In this document: piece after piece, positions 24,856 to 33,315 of the stretch
Position numbering within the stretch: position 1 is the stretch's first letter
Layout of the letters: the number at the start of each line of letters is the position of its first letter
Assembly (NCBI GenBank): GCA_902595725.1
Contig: CACJRJ010000011.1
Location: 1 to 43,394 of the forward strand
Source: an uncultured Pelagibacteraceae bacterium
GTDB lineage: Bacteria > Pseudomonadota > Alphaproteobacteria > Pelagibacterales > Pelagibacteraceae
DNA length: 43,394 nt
Direction: 5' to 3'
Notes under the pieces: model-generated
Database searches by the model: none
What the model saw: only the letters and a program-made list of their open reading frames with translations
What the model was told of the DNA's origin: nothing
Position numbers and translations under genes: made by a program

Positions 24856-25176
24856 ATGGCAACAGTTAATGTAACAGACGAAAATTTTGAGATGGAAGTC
24901 ATTAAAGCTGGCAAACCAGTTGTAGTTGACTTTTGGGCTGAATGGTGTGGGCCCTGCAAACAGATTGCACCAACGTTAGAAGAAATTTCTAATGAAATGG
25001 TAAATGATGTTGTGATTGCAAAACACAACATTGACAATGAACCAAACACTCCAACAAAGTATGGAATCAGAGGAATTCCAACCATGCTGCTTTTTTCAGG
25101 TGGTGAATTAAAGGCTACTAAAGTTGGAGCTACTACAAAATCAAATATTGTTTCTTGGATAAAAGAAAATATTTAA
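24856..25176 (+). CDS. trxA: Thioredoxin
   Basis: A 106-residue cytosolic disulfide reductase. The redox motif WAEWCGPCKQIAP lies at about residues 28-40, and the cis-Pro loop GIRGIPTMLLF at about 70-80. The spacer before it has a 14-T tract and AT-rich promoter-like sequence. It converges with folC, with the last 4 nt overlapping. trxA next to folC-accD is a common alphaproteobacterial arrangement. Confidence 0.97.
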   Translation: MATVNVTDENFEMEVIKAGKPVVVDFWAEWCGPCKQIAPTLEEISNEMVNDVVIAKHNIDNEPNTPTKYGIRGIPTMLLFSGGELKATKVGATTKSNIVSWIKENI

Positions 25177-26444
25177 TTTAAATTTAAAACTTCTCCAGCA
25201 AGATATAAGGATCCAGTGATAATAATTATATCATTATCCTTTAAATTTATTGATTTAATAGCTTCCTTAATTGATTTTTTATAATTGATATTATTAAAAT
25301 TTTTTAATTTTTTCATTAAGTCTTCACCATTAATAGCATTAGGTTGGTTTGGAATATCTACAGTTGTTAAAGAAGATATTTGATCTTTAAAATAACTAAT
25401 ATATTCAACATGATCTTTATTATTCATCATTCCTAAAATTATATGTTTATTACATTCTAATGAATTTAAATGTTTACTTAAAACATTAGCACCAAGAGGG
25501 TTATGGGATCCGTCAATATAAATTTTATTATATTTTACTAAATCTTTTAATTTTCCATTTTTTATCTCTGAAAATCTTGCAATGCTTTTAATTTTTTTTA
25601 TTCCATTTATAATATTTTGATTTGAAACATTTATTTCTTCTACATTTCTGATAGTTGCTATAGCTGTTGATATATTTGATAATTGAAATTCTCCCTCTAA
25701 ATTTGGTAGCGGAAGCTTAATACCTCCGTATTTATCCTCATAATAAAAAAATCCATTTTCATTTAATGAGTAGTTAAAATCATTACCAAAAGTTATTTTT
25801 TCAGAAGAATTTTTCTCAATTGAGTTTGATATTTTATTTAAAGTTTTATTTGAGCTTTGTTTCGAGACAATAATTTTTGAAGTTAATAAAGATGAAGTTT
25901 TTTCAAATATTATTTGGTCTATTGTTTGTTTATTTTTTGGTAACCAGTCTAGGTGATCTAAGCCAATAGCAGTTATAACACTTGCTAAATTTGATTTAAT
26001 TATAGAACATGCATCTGCTCTGTGAAATAAACCACTTTCTATTATATTAATATTATTTTTGAAATTTTTAGCATTATAAAAATAAGCAGCTGTTAATATT
26101 TCAAAATAAGTAATGGGTTCGCCTGCATTGATATCCTCTACTTCAGTTAATAATTTTATAAGATTTTCATCAGAAATTTCCTCATCATTATATATAAATC
26201 TTTCATTAATTTTTTGAATGTGAGGACTTGTATAAATATTACAATTTATATTAGCATCTTTTAATATTGCTCTAATTGCTTGGATTGTAGAATACTTACC
26301 ATTTGTTCCAACTACAGATATATATTGTAAATTATCTTGAGGATTTCCAAGTTTTTTGCAAAGCTTACTAATTCGATCTAAACTTAAATCTATTTCTTTA
26401 GGATACAGCTTTTGTAGGCTGTTCAATATTTGTTGAAGTTTCAT
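25173..26444 (-). CDS. folC: Folylpolyglutamate synthase / dihydrofolate synthase
   Basis: Adds glutamate to dihydropteroate and to folates. The 423 residues have the Mur-ligase-like fold: the ATP loop reads VVGTNGKYSTIQAI (about residues 43-56), where GKGST is usual, so a loop Gly is Tyr. GLDHLDWLPKNKQTIDQIIFEK (read in part) matches the metal-binding and Lys region, and YIDGSHNPLGANVL the C-terminal domain. The conserved opening LYPKEIDLSLDRISKL fixes the start, which means the gene truly overlaps the accD 3' end by 47 nt. Confidence 0.92.
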   Translation of the reverse strand: MKLQQILNSLQKLYPKEIDLSLDRISKLCKKLGNPQDNLQYISVVGTNGKYSTIQAIRAILKDANINCNIYTSPHIQKINERFIYNDEEISDENLIKLLTEVEDINAGEPITYFEILTAAYFYNAKNFKNNINIIESGLFHRADACSIIKSNLASVITAIGLDHLDWLPKNKQTIDQIIFEKTSSLLTSKIIVSKQSSNKTLNKISNSIEKNSSEKITFGNDFNYSLNENGFFYYEDKYGGIKLPLPNLEGEFQLSNISTAIATIRNVEEINVSNQNIINGIKKIKSIARFSEIKNGKLKDLVKYNKIYIDGSHNPLGANVLSKHLNSLECNKHIILGMMNNKDHVEYISYFKDQISSLTTVDIPNQPNAINGEDLMKKLKNFNNINYKKSIKEAIKSINLKDNDIIIITGSLYLAGEVLNLN

Positions 26445-27333
26445 TTGATAATTCTGAATTTACCTCAGAATTTCTCTTTAGCAATATTTCAAGCAATTTT
26501 CCAATTTCATTTGTTAAATCTTTTCTATTTACTACCTTGTCAATAAAACCGTGCTTCTCAACAAATTCAGCTGTTTGAAAATCTGGACTTAATTCTTCCT
26601 TAACTGTTGCTTGAATTACTCTTTTACCAGCAAATGCTATTAAACAACCACTTTCTGCAAAATGAACGTCTCCTAACATGGCAAAAGATGCCGTTATCCC
26701 ACCTGCTGTTGGATCTGTAAAACATACTATATAGGGAAGATTAGTTTTTTTTAGTTCATTTATTGCAAGTGTAGTTCTGGTCATATTTGCTAACGCGATT
26801 GGACTTTCGAACATTCTTTGACCTCCTCCACAAGGAAAAAAAACATATGGAGTTTTATTATCTATTGCATGTTGCACTCCATATATAATTGCTTCTCCTT
26901 CTGCGGCACCTACTGATCCTCCTATAAAATCAAAATTTATTGCTCCTGCTGTAACTTGAATGCCATTAATCTGACCTTTTGCAATCATTACCGCGCAATT
27001 TTGACCAGTTTTTTTTTTTGCTTGCACTAATCTTTCTTTATAAGATTTAGTATCTTTCCAATTCAAAGGATCTTCAGCTGGAACTGGTGTTTCAAGAATC
27101 TCGTATTTATTTTTCCCAAAAAATATATCAAATCTTTGTTTACAGCTAATTCTATGATGCTTTCCACATGAGTTGCAAATCCATAAATTTTCTTCTAAAT
27201 CTTTTTTTAAAACTGGACCTTTGCAGCAGCTTGTCCAATCTGAATTTGCAATTTCTTCTTTTGTAGGAAATTTTTTTTGTAAATTTCTTTTTATTTTATC
27301 ACCAAATGTCTTTATTTTTGTTATCCAGTTCAT
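26398..27333 (-). CDS. accD: Acetyl-CoA carboxylase carboxyltransferase subunit beta
   Basis: Part of the enzyme making malonyl-CoA for fatty acids; works with AccA. The 311 residues include an N-terminal zinc-ribbon region with cysteines WTSCCKGP and CNSCGKHH, then the crotonase-like core: GGSVGAAEGEAI (about 134-145), FPCGGGQRMFES (about 162-173) and DPTAGGITASFAMLGDVHFAE. The first Cys pair is adjacent (CC), not CxxC, so zinc binding may be altered. The last 47 nt lie within folC in another frame. Start overlaps trpA end by 4 nt. Confidence 0.95.
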   Translation of the reverse strand: MNWITKIKTFGDKIKRNLQKKFPTKEEIANSDWTSCCKGPVLKKDLEENLWICNSCGKHHRISCKQRFDIFFGKNKYEILETPVPAEDPLNWKDTKSYKERLVQAKKKTGQNCAVMIAKGQINGIQVTAGAINFDFIGGSVGAAEGEAIIYGVQHAIDNKTPYVFFPCGGGQRMFESPIALANMTRTTLAINELKKTNLPYIVCFTDPTAGGITASFAMLGDVHFAESGCLIAFAGKRVIQATVKEELSPDFQTAEFVEKHGFIDKVVNRKDLTNEIGKLLEILLKRNSEVNSELSNETSTNIEQPTKAVS

Positions 27334-28133
27334 AAAATTTTATTTTTTAGTCTTTTTACTACTTTACTTACATTTGTGACAGGATTTTGTCTATTATTCA
27401 AACTTCTAGTAATTTCTTTACAAATTTCACTTCCAATAACTACACCATCAGAATTTGTGAAGGATTTAATTGATTTATTTGTAATTCCAAATCCTATTAC
27501 ACAATTTTTATTTTTATTTATTTTTTTTATTTTAATATAATTTTCTAAAATTTTTTTTGGTGGAACTTTTAATTTTCCTCCTGTAGTGGATAGCATACTT
27601 ATATAATAAATCATATCGTGTGAATCTTTTATAATTTTTTTCATTCTTTTTTTAGAGGTTGTTGGTGATAAAAGTTGAACGAAATTTATAGATTTTTTTT
27701 TACATTTTTTTGCAAATTTTTTATTTTCAGGCCAAGGTAAGTCAACAACAATTAATCCATCAACTTTAGATAATTTACAGTTTTTTATAAAATTATTTTC
27801 ACCATTTTGATAAATTAAATTATAATAACCCATTAATATCAAAGGTTTGTTAGGATTTTTATTTTTAAATTTTTTAGCAATTTGAAAAGTATCTTTTAAT
27901 GTAGTCCCATTTTTTAATGATCTGTAAGTACTATTTTGGATTTGACCTCCATCTGCAATCGGGCAATTGTGTAAAAATGAAAGTTCTAAAATATCAGCAT
28001 ATTTAGCAATTGAATTCAATATTTTTAGTGAATTTTTTTTAGTATTATCACCCGCAACGGTAAATGTTACCAGAGCTGGCCTTTTTTCTTTTTTACAATT
28101 TTTAAATGCTAAACTAATTGGAGATATACTCAT
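27330..28133 (-). CDS. trpA: Tryptophan synthase alpha chain, divergent
   Basis: The alpha chain splits indole-3-glycerol phosphate to indole and passes it to TrpB. The 267-residue barrel keeps catalytic Glu (in ILELSF) and Asp (in PIADGG) and the phosphate loops IGFGIT and VIGSEIC. But the loop normally ELGVPFSDPLADGP reads ELSFLHNCPIADGG (about residues 50-63), so the VPFSD part that contacts TrpB is lost, and the usual AGVTG is STTGG. MGYYNLIYQNG is standard. It overlaps trpB by 1 nt and accD by 4 nt. Position argues for TrpA; the changes leave function open. Confidence 0.8.
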   Translation of the reverse strand: MSISPISLAFKNCKKEKRPALVTFTVAGDNTKKNSLKILNSIAKYADILELSFLHNCPIADGGQIQNSTYRSLKNGTTLKDTFQIAKKFKNKNPNKPLILMGYYNLIYQNGENNFIKNCKLSKVDGLIVVDLPWPENKKFAKKCKKKSINFVQLLSPTTSKKRMKKIIKDSHDMIYYISMLSTTGGKLKVPPKKILENYIKIKKINKNKNCVIGFGITNKSIKSFTNSDGVVIGSEICKEITRSLNNRQNPVTNVSKVVKRLKNKIL

Positions 28134-29362
28134 TAAAATTTTCCTAATCTTTGTCTTAAAATATCTCGATCTTTATGTGCATCACCACACGAGTTTACAA
28201 TTATAACTGTATCCTTACTTAATTTTGGAGCTAATTTTATTGCTTCTGCAAATGCATGGCTTGGTTCCAAACTTGGATTTAAATTTTCATACTTTGTTAC
28301 AAGCTTATAAGCATGTAAAGCTTCTTCATCAGTTGCCGCTGTATATCTTGCCCTTTTAGTATCTTTTAAAAAACAATGAATAGGAGAAACTCCTGGATAG
28401 TCTAATCCGGCACTAATAGATTCTGTTTCTTCTATCTGGCCTTCGAAATCTTGATTTACATATTGGGAGGCTCCATGAAGAATTCCTATTTTTGACCCAT
28501 AAGTCAATGGGGCGGCATGTCTTTTACTTTTCTTTGGCCCTCCAGCTTCAATACCAATAAATTCAACTTGTTTTTTATTATAATGCATAAATTCATTCCA
28601 AAAACCAAAACTTGAAGACCCTCCTCCAACACAGTTTAATAATTTTACTTTTTTTGGAATTCTTCCAAATTCTTTTTTTATTTGTATAAAAAGTTCTCTA
28701 GAAATTTGTGATGTACTCCATCCACAAATTTTGACAAAAATATTGGGTCCTACAGTTGAACCTACACACATATGAGTGGTGTCACAATTTGATACCCAGT
28801 ACCTCATGCATTCGCTAACAGCATCCACGAGTGTTTGACTACCAGTATAAACTGGAACTATTTCAGCACCATTTTTTTTCATTGCATCACAGTTAGGCTT
28901 TTGTCTTTTAATGTCTTTTGCACCCATAAATATTTTACATTTTAAGCCAAATTTTTTTGCAGCCATGCTAAGCATTTTTCCAGCATATCCTGCTCCCGTA
29001 TCACCTACGATATATTTTTTTCCAGCTCTTTTTGCTATAAGACAATGAACAGTAGCATTATAAATTTTATGAGCACCTCCGTTTGCTTCAGAAACAACTT
29101 TTGTCCATATTTGAGCTCCACGAAGATGTTTTGTTAAGTTATTTAATTTTATAAAAGAAGTTGGTGACCCTACCCAGTTTTTAAAATAATAATCTCTTTC
29201 TTTAATAAAATTTTTATTTTTTCTCAATTTTCCAAATAATATTTCAAGGTCTTCTACTGGCTTTTTTAAGGTTTCAGGAATGAAATTACCTCCAAATTTT
29301 CCTCCCCAAAAGCCAAATTTATCGTGTTGATCAATTAATGGGATATTTTTTTTAATTTTCAT
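28133..29362 (-). CDS. trpB: Tryptophan synthase beta chain-like PLP enzyme, strongly divergent
   Basis: The family joins indole and serine using PLP. The 409 residues have the expected frame: FGGNFIPETL at the N-terminus, the PLP Lys in GGAHKIYN, the phosphate loop CVGGGSSSFGFW, and EETESISAGLDYPGVSPIH. Deviations are many: the KREDLNHTG before the Lys is absent (VVSEANGG instead), ETGAGQHG is DTGAGYAG (catalytic Glu to Asp, carboxylate-loop Gln-His to Tyr-Ala), GPHPYP is GPNIFV, and NLSGRGDKD is NSCGDAHKD. It lies between trpF and trpA. It may be a fast-evolved TrpB or an enzyme with another substrate. Confidence 0.75.
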   Translation of the reverse strand: MKIKKNIPLIDQHDKFGFWGGKFGGNFIPETLKKPVEDLEILFGKLRKNKNFIKERDYYFKNWVGSPTSFIKLNNLTKHLRGAQIWTKVVSEANGGAHKIYNATVHCLIAKRAGKKYIVGDTGAGYAGKMLSMAAKKFGLKCKIFMGAKDIKRQKPNCDAMKKNGAEIVPVYTGSQTLVDAVSECMRYWVSNCDTTHMCVGSTVGPNIFVKICGWSTSQISRELFIQIKKEFGRIPKKVKLLNCVGGGSSSFGFWNEFMHYNKKQVEFIGIEAGGPKKSKRHAAPLTYGSKIGILHGASQYVNQDFEGQIEETESISAGLDYPGVSPIHCFLKDTKRARYTAATDEEALHAYKLVTKYENLNPSLEPSHAFAEAIKLAPKLSKDTVIIVNSCGDAHKDRDILRQRLGKF

Positions 29363-29975
29363 TTTTAATCTTATTAATGTTTTCTAAAAAAATTTTTATC
29401 TTTGAAATATCTTTCTCTCCTGATGTTTCTAAGCTTCCTGAGATATCAATAATATCCGTTATTTTAGAATATTTATCAAGCTTATCATCATACTGAATGT
29501 TACCAGCAAGCATTTTATTTACTTTAGTTGACACATTATTCAGTAGCCGATGGTCAAATCCAATAGATTTCTCGTATCCTTTGCTGTCAAACAAAATTAT
29601 TTCAGAAGTAGACTCAAATTTTTTAAATTCTTCAATGTCATTTTTATTTTTGATTGTAATTGCAGTTATGATTTTGACTTTATATTTTTCTTTTATTATT
29701 TTAGTTCTTTTAGGGTCTACATCGTACAATTGATAGTAATCAAAATTTAAGTATTTAATCTTTTCTAAAATTTCATCATTTGGATTTACAAGTACGGATA
29801 CAAAATTTATTTTTTTTTTATCTATATTAATTAATTTTTTAAGACCTTCGTAATTGATATATCTTTTAGATTTGGGGTAATTAGTTATGAAACCAATAAA
29901 TTTAGGAGGATGCTTATGATTTATTATATAATTTAAAGTTTTAGAATCTTTAATACCACAAATTTTTGCATCCAT
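29352..29975 (-). CDS. trpF: Phosphoribosylanthranilate isomerase, divergent
   Basis: TrpF isomerises phosphoribosylanthranilate in tryptophan synthesis. The 207-residue barrel keeps the general base Cys in KICGIKD (residues 4-10) and the general acid Asp in ILFDSKG (about 127-133), plus GFITNYPKSKRYI. The usual phosphate motif GGTGKTFDW reads EKSIGFDH, LAGGL is LAGNI, and VSSGVE is ISGSLE. It ends inside trpB by 11 nt and abuts pyrF. The parallel drift in all three trp genes is notable. Assignment rests on the residues kept and on gene order. Confidence 0.75.
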   Translation of the reverse strand: MDAKICGIKDSKTLNYIINHKHPPKFIGFITNYPKSKRYINYEGLKKLINIDKKKINFVSVLVNPNDEILEKIKYLNFDYYQLYDVDPKRTKIIKEKYKVKIITAITIKNKNDIEEFKKFESTSEIILFDSKGYEKSIGFDHRLLNNVSTKVNKMLAGNIQYDDKLDKYSKITDIIDISGSLETSGEKDISKIKIFLENINKIKNEN

Positions 29976-30646
29976 TATTTATTAAGATGATCAATTAATT
30001 TTTGAATATTTTTTTTTATATTTCCTTTTGTAATTGGTCTTCCAATTACAAGCCAATCACTGCCATTTTTAAATGCTTCTTTCGGTGTCATAGTTCTTTT
30101 TTGATCATTTTTATTTGAATTAAATCTTATTCCAGGGGTAATTATTTCTTTTTTAAAAATTTTTTTTATATATTTTACTTCTCGAGCGCTACAAACAATT
30201 GCATCAAGCTTTGCTTTATTTGCTAGTTTGGCTTGATGAATTACTAACTTTTTTAGTTTCTTATCATAACCTATCTGTTTTAAAGAATAATTATCAATCG
30301 ATGTAAGCGTTGTAACACCAACTAACTTTATTTTACCTGAAACCTTTTTTGTTGCTTTTAATGCTTCTAGACCTGAACTTATATGTATAGTTAAATACTT
30401 AATATTAAGATCTTTAATAACTTTTACAGTAGAAGCGCATGTATTGGGTATATCGTGCAACTTTAAATCAGCAAAAATAATTTTATCTTTAATTTTTGAT
30501 ATAAAAGATCTTCCATGCTTAGAGTTAATAAATTCTAAACCAAACTTATAGCCAATTTTTAATTTTTTTGTATTTGAAGACTTTATTATCTTTTTAACAA
30601 AAGAAGTTTTATTTACATCACAAGCAATAAATATTTTTTTACTCAT
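29975..30646 (-). CDS. pyrF: Orotidine 5'-phosphate decarboxylase
   Basis: Converts OMP to UMP, the last step of UMP synthesis. The 223-residue barrel has the catalytic motif FADLKLHDIPNTCAST with the Asp-Lys-Asp array (about residues 59-74), an early FIACDVNKT, VCSAREVKYI, ITPGIRFNSN and the C-terminal phosphate loop WLVIGRPITKG. It sits between ihfB (8-nt overlap) and trpF, the alphaproteobacterial order. Confidence 0.95.
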   Translation of the reverse strand: MSKKIFIACDVNKTSFVKKIIKSSNTKKLKIGYKFGLEFINSKHGRSFISKIKDKIIFADLKLHDIPNTCASTVKVIKDLNIKYLTIHISSGLEALKATKKVSGKIKLVGVTTLTSIDNYSLKQIGYDKKLKKLVIHQAKLANKAKLDAIVCSAREVKYIKKIFKKEIITPGIRFNSNKNDQKRTMTPKEAFKNGSDWLVIGRPITKGNIKKNIQKLIDHLNK

Positions 30647-30929
30647 CTTTGTTTATATCTTTAAACCATTTTTTTGACATTTTGAAATGTACTGTTTTTT
30701 TTTCTGGCACTTTGACTATTTCATTAGTTTTTGGATTTCTAGATGTTCTTGCTTTTTGAGTTCTACTTTCTAAAGTAAATATATCTCTTAGCTCAATTCT
30801 TTCGTTTCTTTCAAGAGACCGTTCTATTTGAACAAGAATTATTTCTATAAGCTTAGATAAGTCTTTTTTTAAAAAATTCGGCCAATTATCAGATAAATTA
30901 TTTAATATTTTTGATTTAACTACTGCCAA
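30639..30929 (-). CDS. ihfB: Integration host factor subunit beta
   Basis: A DNA-bending protein of the HU/IHF family, working with IhfA in replication, transcription and recombination. At 96 residues it is typical. The order fits: N-terminal helices (LNNLSDNWPNFLKKDLSKLI), ERIELRDIFTLESRTQKAR, and the DNA-arm sequence RTSRNPKTNEIVKVPEKK with the NPxT Pro that inserts between bases. rpsA lies 6 nt upstream, the usual pair. The beta assignment over HU or alpha rests on the neighbours and the RNP arm. Confidence 0.92.
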   Translation of the reverse strand: MAVVKSKILNNLSDNWPNFLKKDLSKLIEIILVQIERSLERNERIELRDIFTLESRTQKARTSRNPKTNEIVKVPEKKTVHFKMSKKWFKDINKDE

Positions 30930-30935
30930 GCTATT

Positions 30936-32669
30936 TTATTTTTCACTATTATCTTTATTTTTCTTCAGTTTATCAGAAAGTGATGAAAATGGTAAATTTT
31001 TTCCTGAAAGTGGTGAAGAAAATTTAGATACAGCCTCTTTATTTTGTAGTTCTTCTAGCAATTTTATACTGATTGATACTTTTCTTTTTTCTATATTTAG
31101 ATCTGAAATTGCAGCATCGATTCTTTCGCCTCCAACGAATCTTGAAGGCCTTGCATCTGCTGAGTTTATAGCTATTTGTGATTTTTTAATTAATAATTCT
31201 AAAGATGAACCTTCAGCTTTAACCAACAGTCCTTTATTATCGGAGGATATAACTTTTACAGTTATTACATCATTAATTTTTTTTGTTTTAAAATAATTAA
31301 ATGGATCTTCAAGGGTTTGTTTAAGTCCAACTCTGACTTTTTGTTCTTCCTTTTTTATCTCTAAAACTTTAGCTTTAATTTCATCCCCTTTTTTATATTT
31401 TTTTAATTCTTCCTCAGGATTTCCCGTATAAGATAAATCATTTGAATGCAAAAATACATCAATATCCAATTCCTCCATTTTAACATAAATTGCATATTCA
31501 TTAATACTTGATATTTTCCCAGAAATTTCCGATCCAACAGGATATTTTTTTTCTAACAGTTCATATGGATTTTCTTTTGTAAGTCTATGAGATATTGCAA
31601 CTCTTCTTTTGTCTTTATCTATTTCGGTAATAACGCAGTCAATCACGTCACCTATTTTAAATAATTTTTTTGCACTTACATTTTTTTTAGTCCAACTAAG
31701 TTCGCTTGAGTGAAGAAGTGTGCTTAGTCCTGGTTCTAATTCACAAAAACAACCATAGTCTGTTATTTTGACAACTTTAACTTTATATAATTTATTTAGT
31801 TCATAGTTTGAAATATGTTCAAACGGGTCTGGAGAAAGTTGTTTAATTGAGCAACCTACTTGTAATTTTTCTTTATCTACTGATATCACTAAAAGTGAAT
31901 GACGCTCACCTATATTAAATATTTCATCCGGATGATTTATTCTTGAATAAGAAATTTCTTGTAAATGTACTAATACGTCAAGTTCTCCATTGTTTACACC
32001 GAAGAAGCAGCCAAAGGAACTATATCCTTTTACTACTGCATCCTTAATAATATCACCAACTTTATACTTTTCGATAATTTTAGCTTTATCCTCCTTTCTA
32101 TTTGATGAAATTATTTGCCTTCTTGAAACACATGCATTTCCTCTAATTTTATCTAATTTAATTAGAGCAAATTTTTGAGGCTCATTCATTAAATGGGAAA
32201 TATCTTTTAAAGGTTTATCTGAAATTTGTGATCCTGGACAGAACATTAATGATCCAGTGTCGACATGCTCTACAATCACTCCTCCCTTGCATTTTGACGT
32301 AATTTTTCCAATAATTGGTTCATTTTTTTCGAATGCTTTTTCAAGTTGACGCCATTGCTTAATTTTTTGTGCCTTTGTTACAGAAACTACAACATCTCCA
32401 TTTCTATCCTCAATTTTTTCTAAAAAAACTGGAATTTTTGAACCAACTTTAAGTTTATCATTAATATTTAAAGTTTTTAGTTCGTTGATATCCAAAACAG
32501 GTTCTGATTTTAATCCTTCTACAAATAAGAAAACAAATTTACTTGTTATTTTTGTTACAGTTCCATCAATAATATTGCCTTCTTCTATTTTAATTTTAGA
32601 TAATTGTGAATTTAGGAGTTGTTCGAAATCTTTTGAGGCTTTAGTATTTAAATCTTTATATATTTCCAT
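30936..32669 (-). CDS. rpsA: Ribosomal protein S1
   Basis: A long RNA-binding small-subunit protein that helps load mRNAs lacking strong ribosome sites. The 577 residues hold six S1 repeats starting near residues 30, 115, 202, 288, 375 and 460; the third and fourth show the clearest form (FGCFFGVNNGELDVLVH and YGCFCELEPGLSTLLH). The tail after about 545 is charged and low in complexity. It overlaps the end of cmk by 14 nt and precedes ihfB. S1 is likely important here because many genes in this window start with no visible Shine-Dalgarno site. Confidence 0.96.
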   Translation of the reverse strand: MEIYKDLNTKASKDFEQLLNSQLSKIKIEEGNIIDGTVTKITSKFVFLFVEGLKSEPVLDINELKTLNINDKLKVGSKIPVFLEKIEDRNGDVVVSVTKAQKIKQWRQLEKAFEKNEPIIGKITSKCKGGVIVEHVDTGSLMFCPGSQISDKPLKDISHLMNEPQKFALIKLDKIRGNACVSRRQIISSNRKEDKAKIIEKYKVGDIIKDAVVKGYSSFGCFFGVNNGELDVLVHLQEISYSRINHPDEIFNIGERHSLLVISVDKEKLQVGCSIKQLSPDPFEHISNYELNKLYKVKVVKITDYGCFCELEPGLSTLLHSSELSWTKKNVSAKKLFKIGDVIDCVITEIDKDKRRVAISHRLTKENPYELLEKKYPVGSEISGKISSINEYAIYVKMEELDIDVFLHSNDLSYTGNPEEELKKYKKGDEIKAKVLEIKKEEQKVRVGLKQTLEDPFNYFKTKKINDVITVKVISSDNKGLLVKAEGSSLELLIKKSQIAINSADARPSRFVGGERIDAAISDLNIEKRKVSISIKLLEELQNKEAVSKFSSPLSGKNLPFSSLSDKLKKNKDNSEK

Positions 32670-33315
32670 ATTTATTAAACAATTTTTGCTTTACCAATTT
32701 AACCAATTTAAACTCCATTTGTTTTATAGTTAATTTAGTGGTGTCAACTAATACAGCACCTTTAACAAAAATCAAGGGACTTTCTTTTCTGTTTTTGTCG
32801 CTAGAATCCCTTAATTTTAATGATTTTTCTATTTCACTAAGTTTTACGTTTTTATTTGCCTTTTTATATTCTTTTAATCTTCTTTTAGCCTTTTCCTTAT
32901 TGGAACATTTAAAAAAAATTTTTAAATCTGCATTAGGCATTATTTTTGAAGCAATGTCTCGGCCTTCAATAATTACTTTTTTATTTTTTTTTATAAAGTT
33001 TATTTGAAATTTTTTAAGAGCATTTCTTATATATTTTTTTTTAGCTATAATTGATGCTAATTTAGTTACCTCTAAAGAGTATAGTCTTTTATGCTTTAAA
33101 TTATTTAAATTAATATTTTTAGATTGATATATAATAAATTTTTTATCATATCTATTTTTGTTATTAATTATTTTATAAGCTAGGTATCTGTAAAGTTTTC
33201 CAGAAGAAAGAAGTTTAAATTTAAATTTTTTGGATAAAATTTTACTACCAGTTGTTTTTCCAGACGCACTACTGCCATCTATTGCTATTGAAAAATTAAT
33301 ACTTTTTTTTGTCAA
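32656..33315 (-). CDS. cmk: Cytidylate kinase
   Basis: Phosphorylates CMP and dCMP. The 219 residues begin with the P-loop region IAIDGSSASGKTTGSKIL (about 10-27), followed by SSGKLYRYLAY for nucleotide binding, the signature VIIEGRDIASKIMPNADLKI (about 113-132) and the lid SSDKNRKESPLI. It lies between aroA (4-nt overlap) and rpsA (14-nt overlap) in the well-known aroA-cmk-rpsA order. Confidence 0.95.
   Translation of the reverse strand: MTKKSINFSIAIDGSSASGKTTGSKILSKKFKFKLLSSGKLYRYLAYKIINNKNRYDKKFIIYQSKNINLNNLKHKRLYSLEVTKLASIIAKKKYIRNALKKFQINFIKKNKKVIIEGRDIASKIMPNADLKIFFKCSNKEKAKRRLKEYKKANKNVKLSEIEKSLKLRDSSDKNRKESPLIFVKGAVLVDTTKLTIKQMEFKLVKLVKQKLFNKYGNI

Noticed and set aside
24786-25085. 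A 99-codon frame antisense to trxA
   Set aside because: trxA carries the WCGPCK motif and a clear start; the antisense product has no family features.
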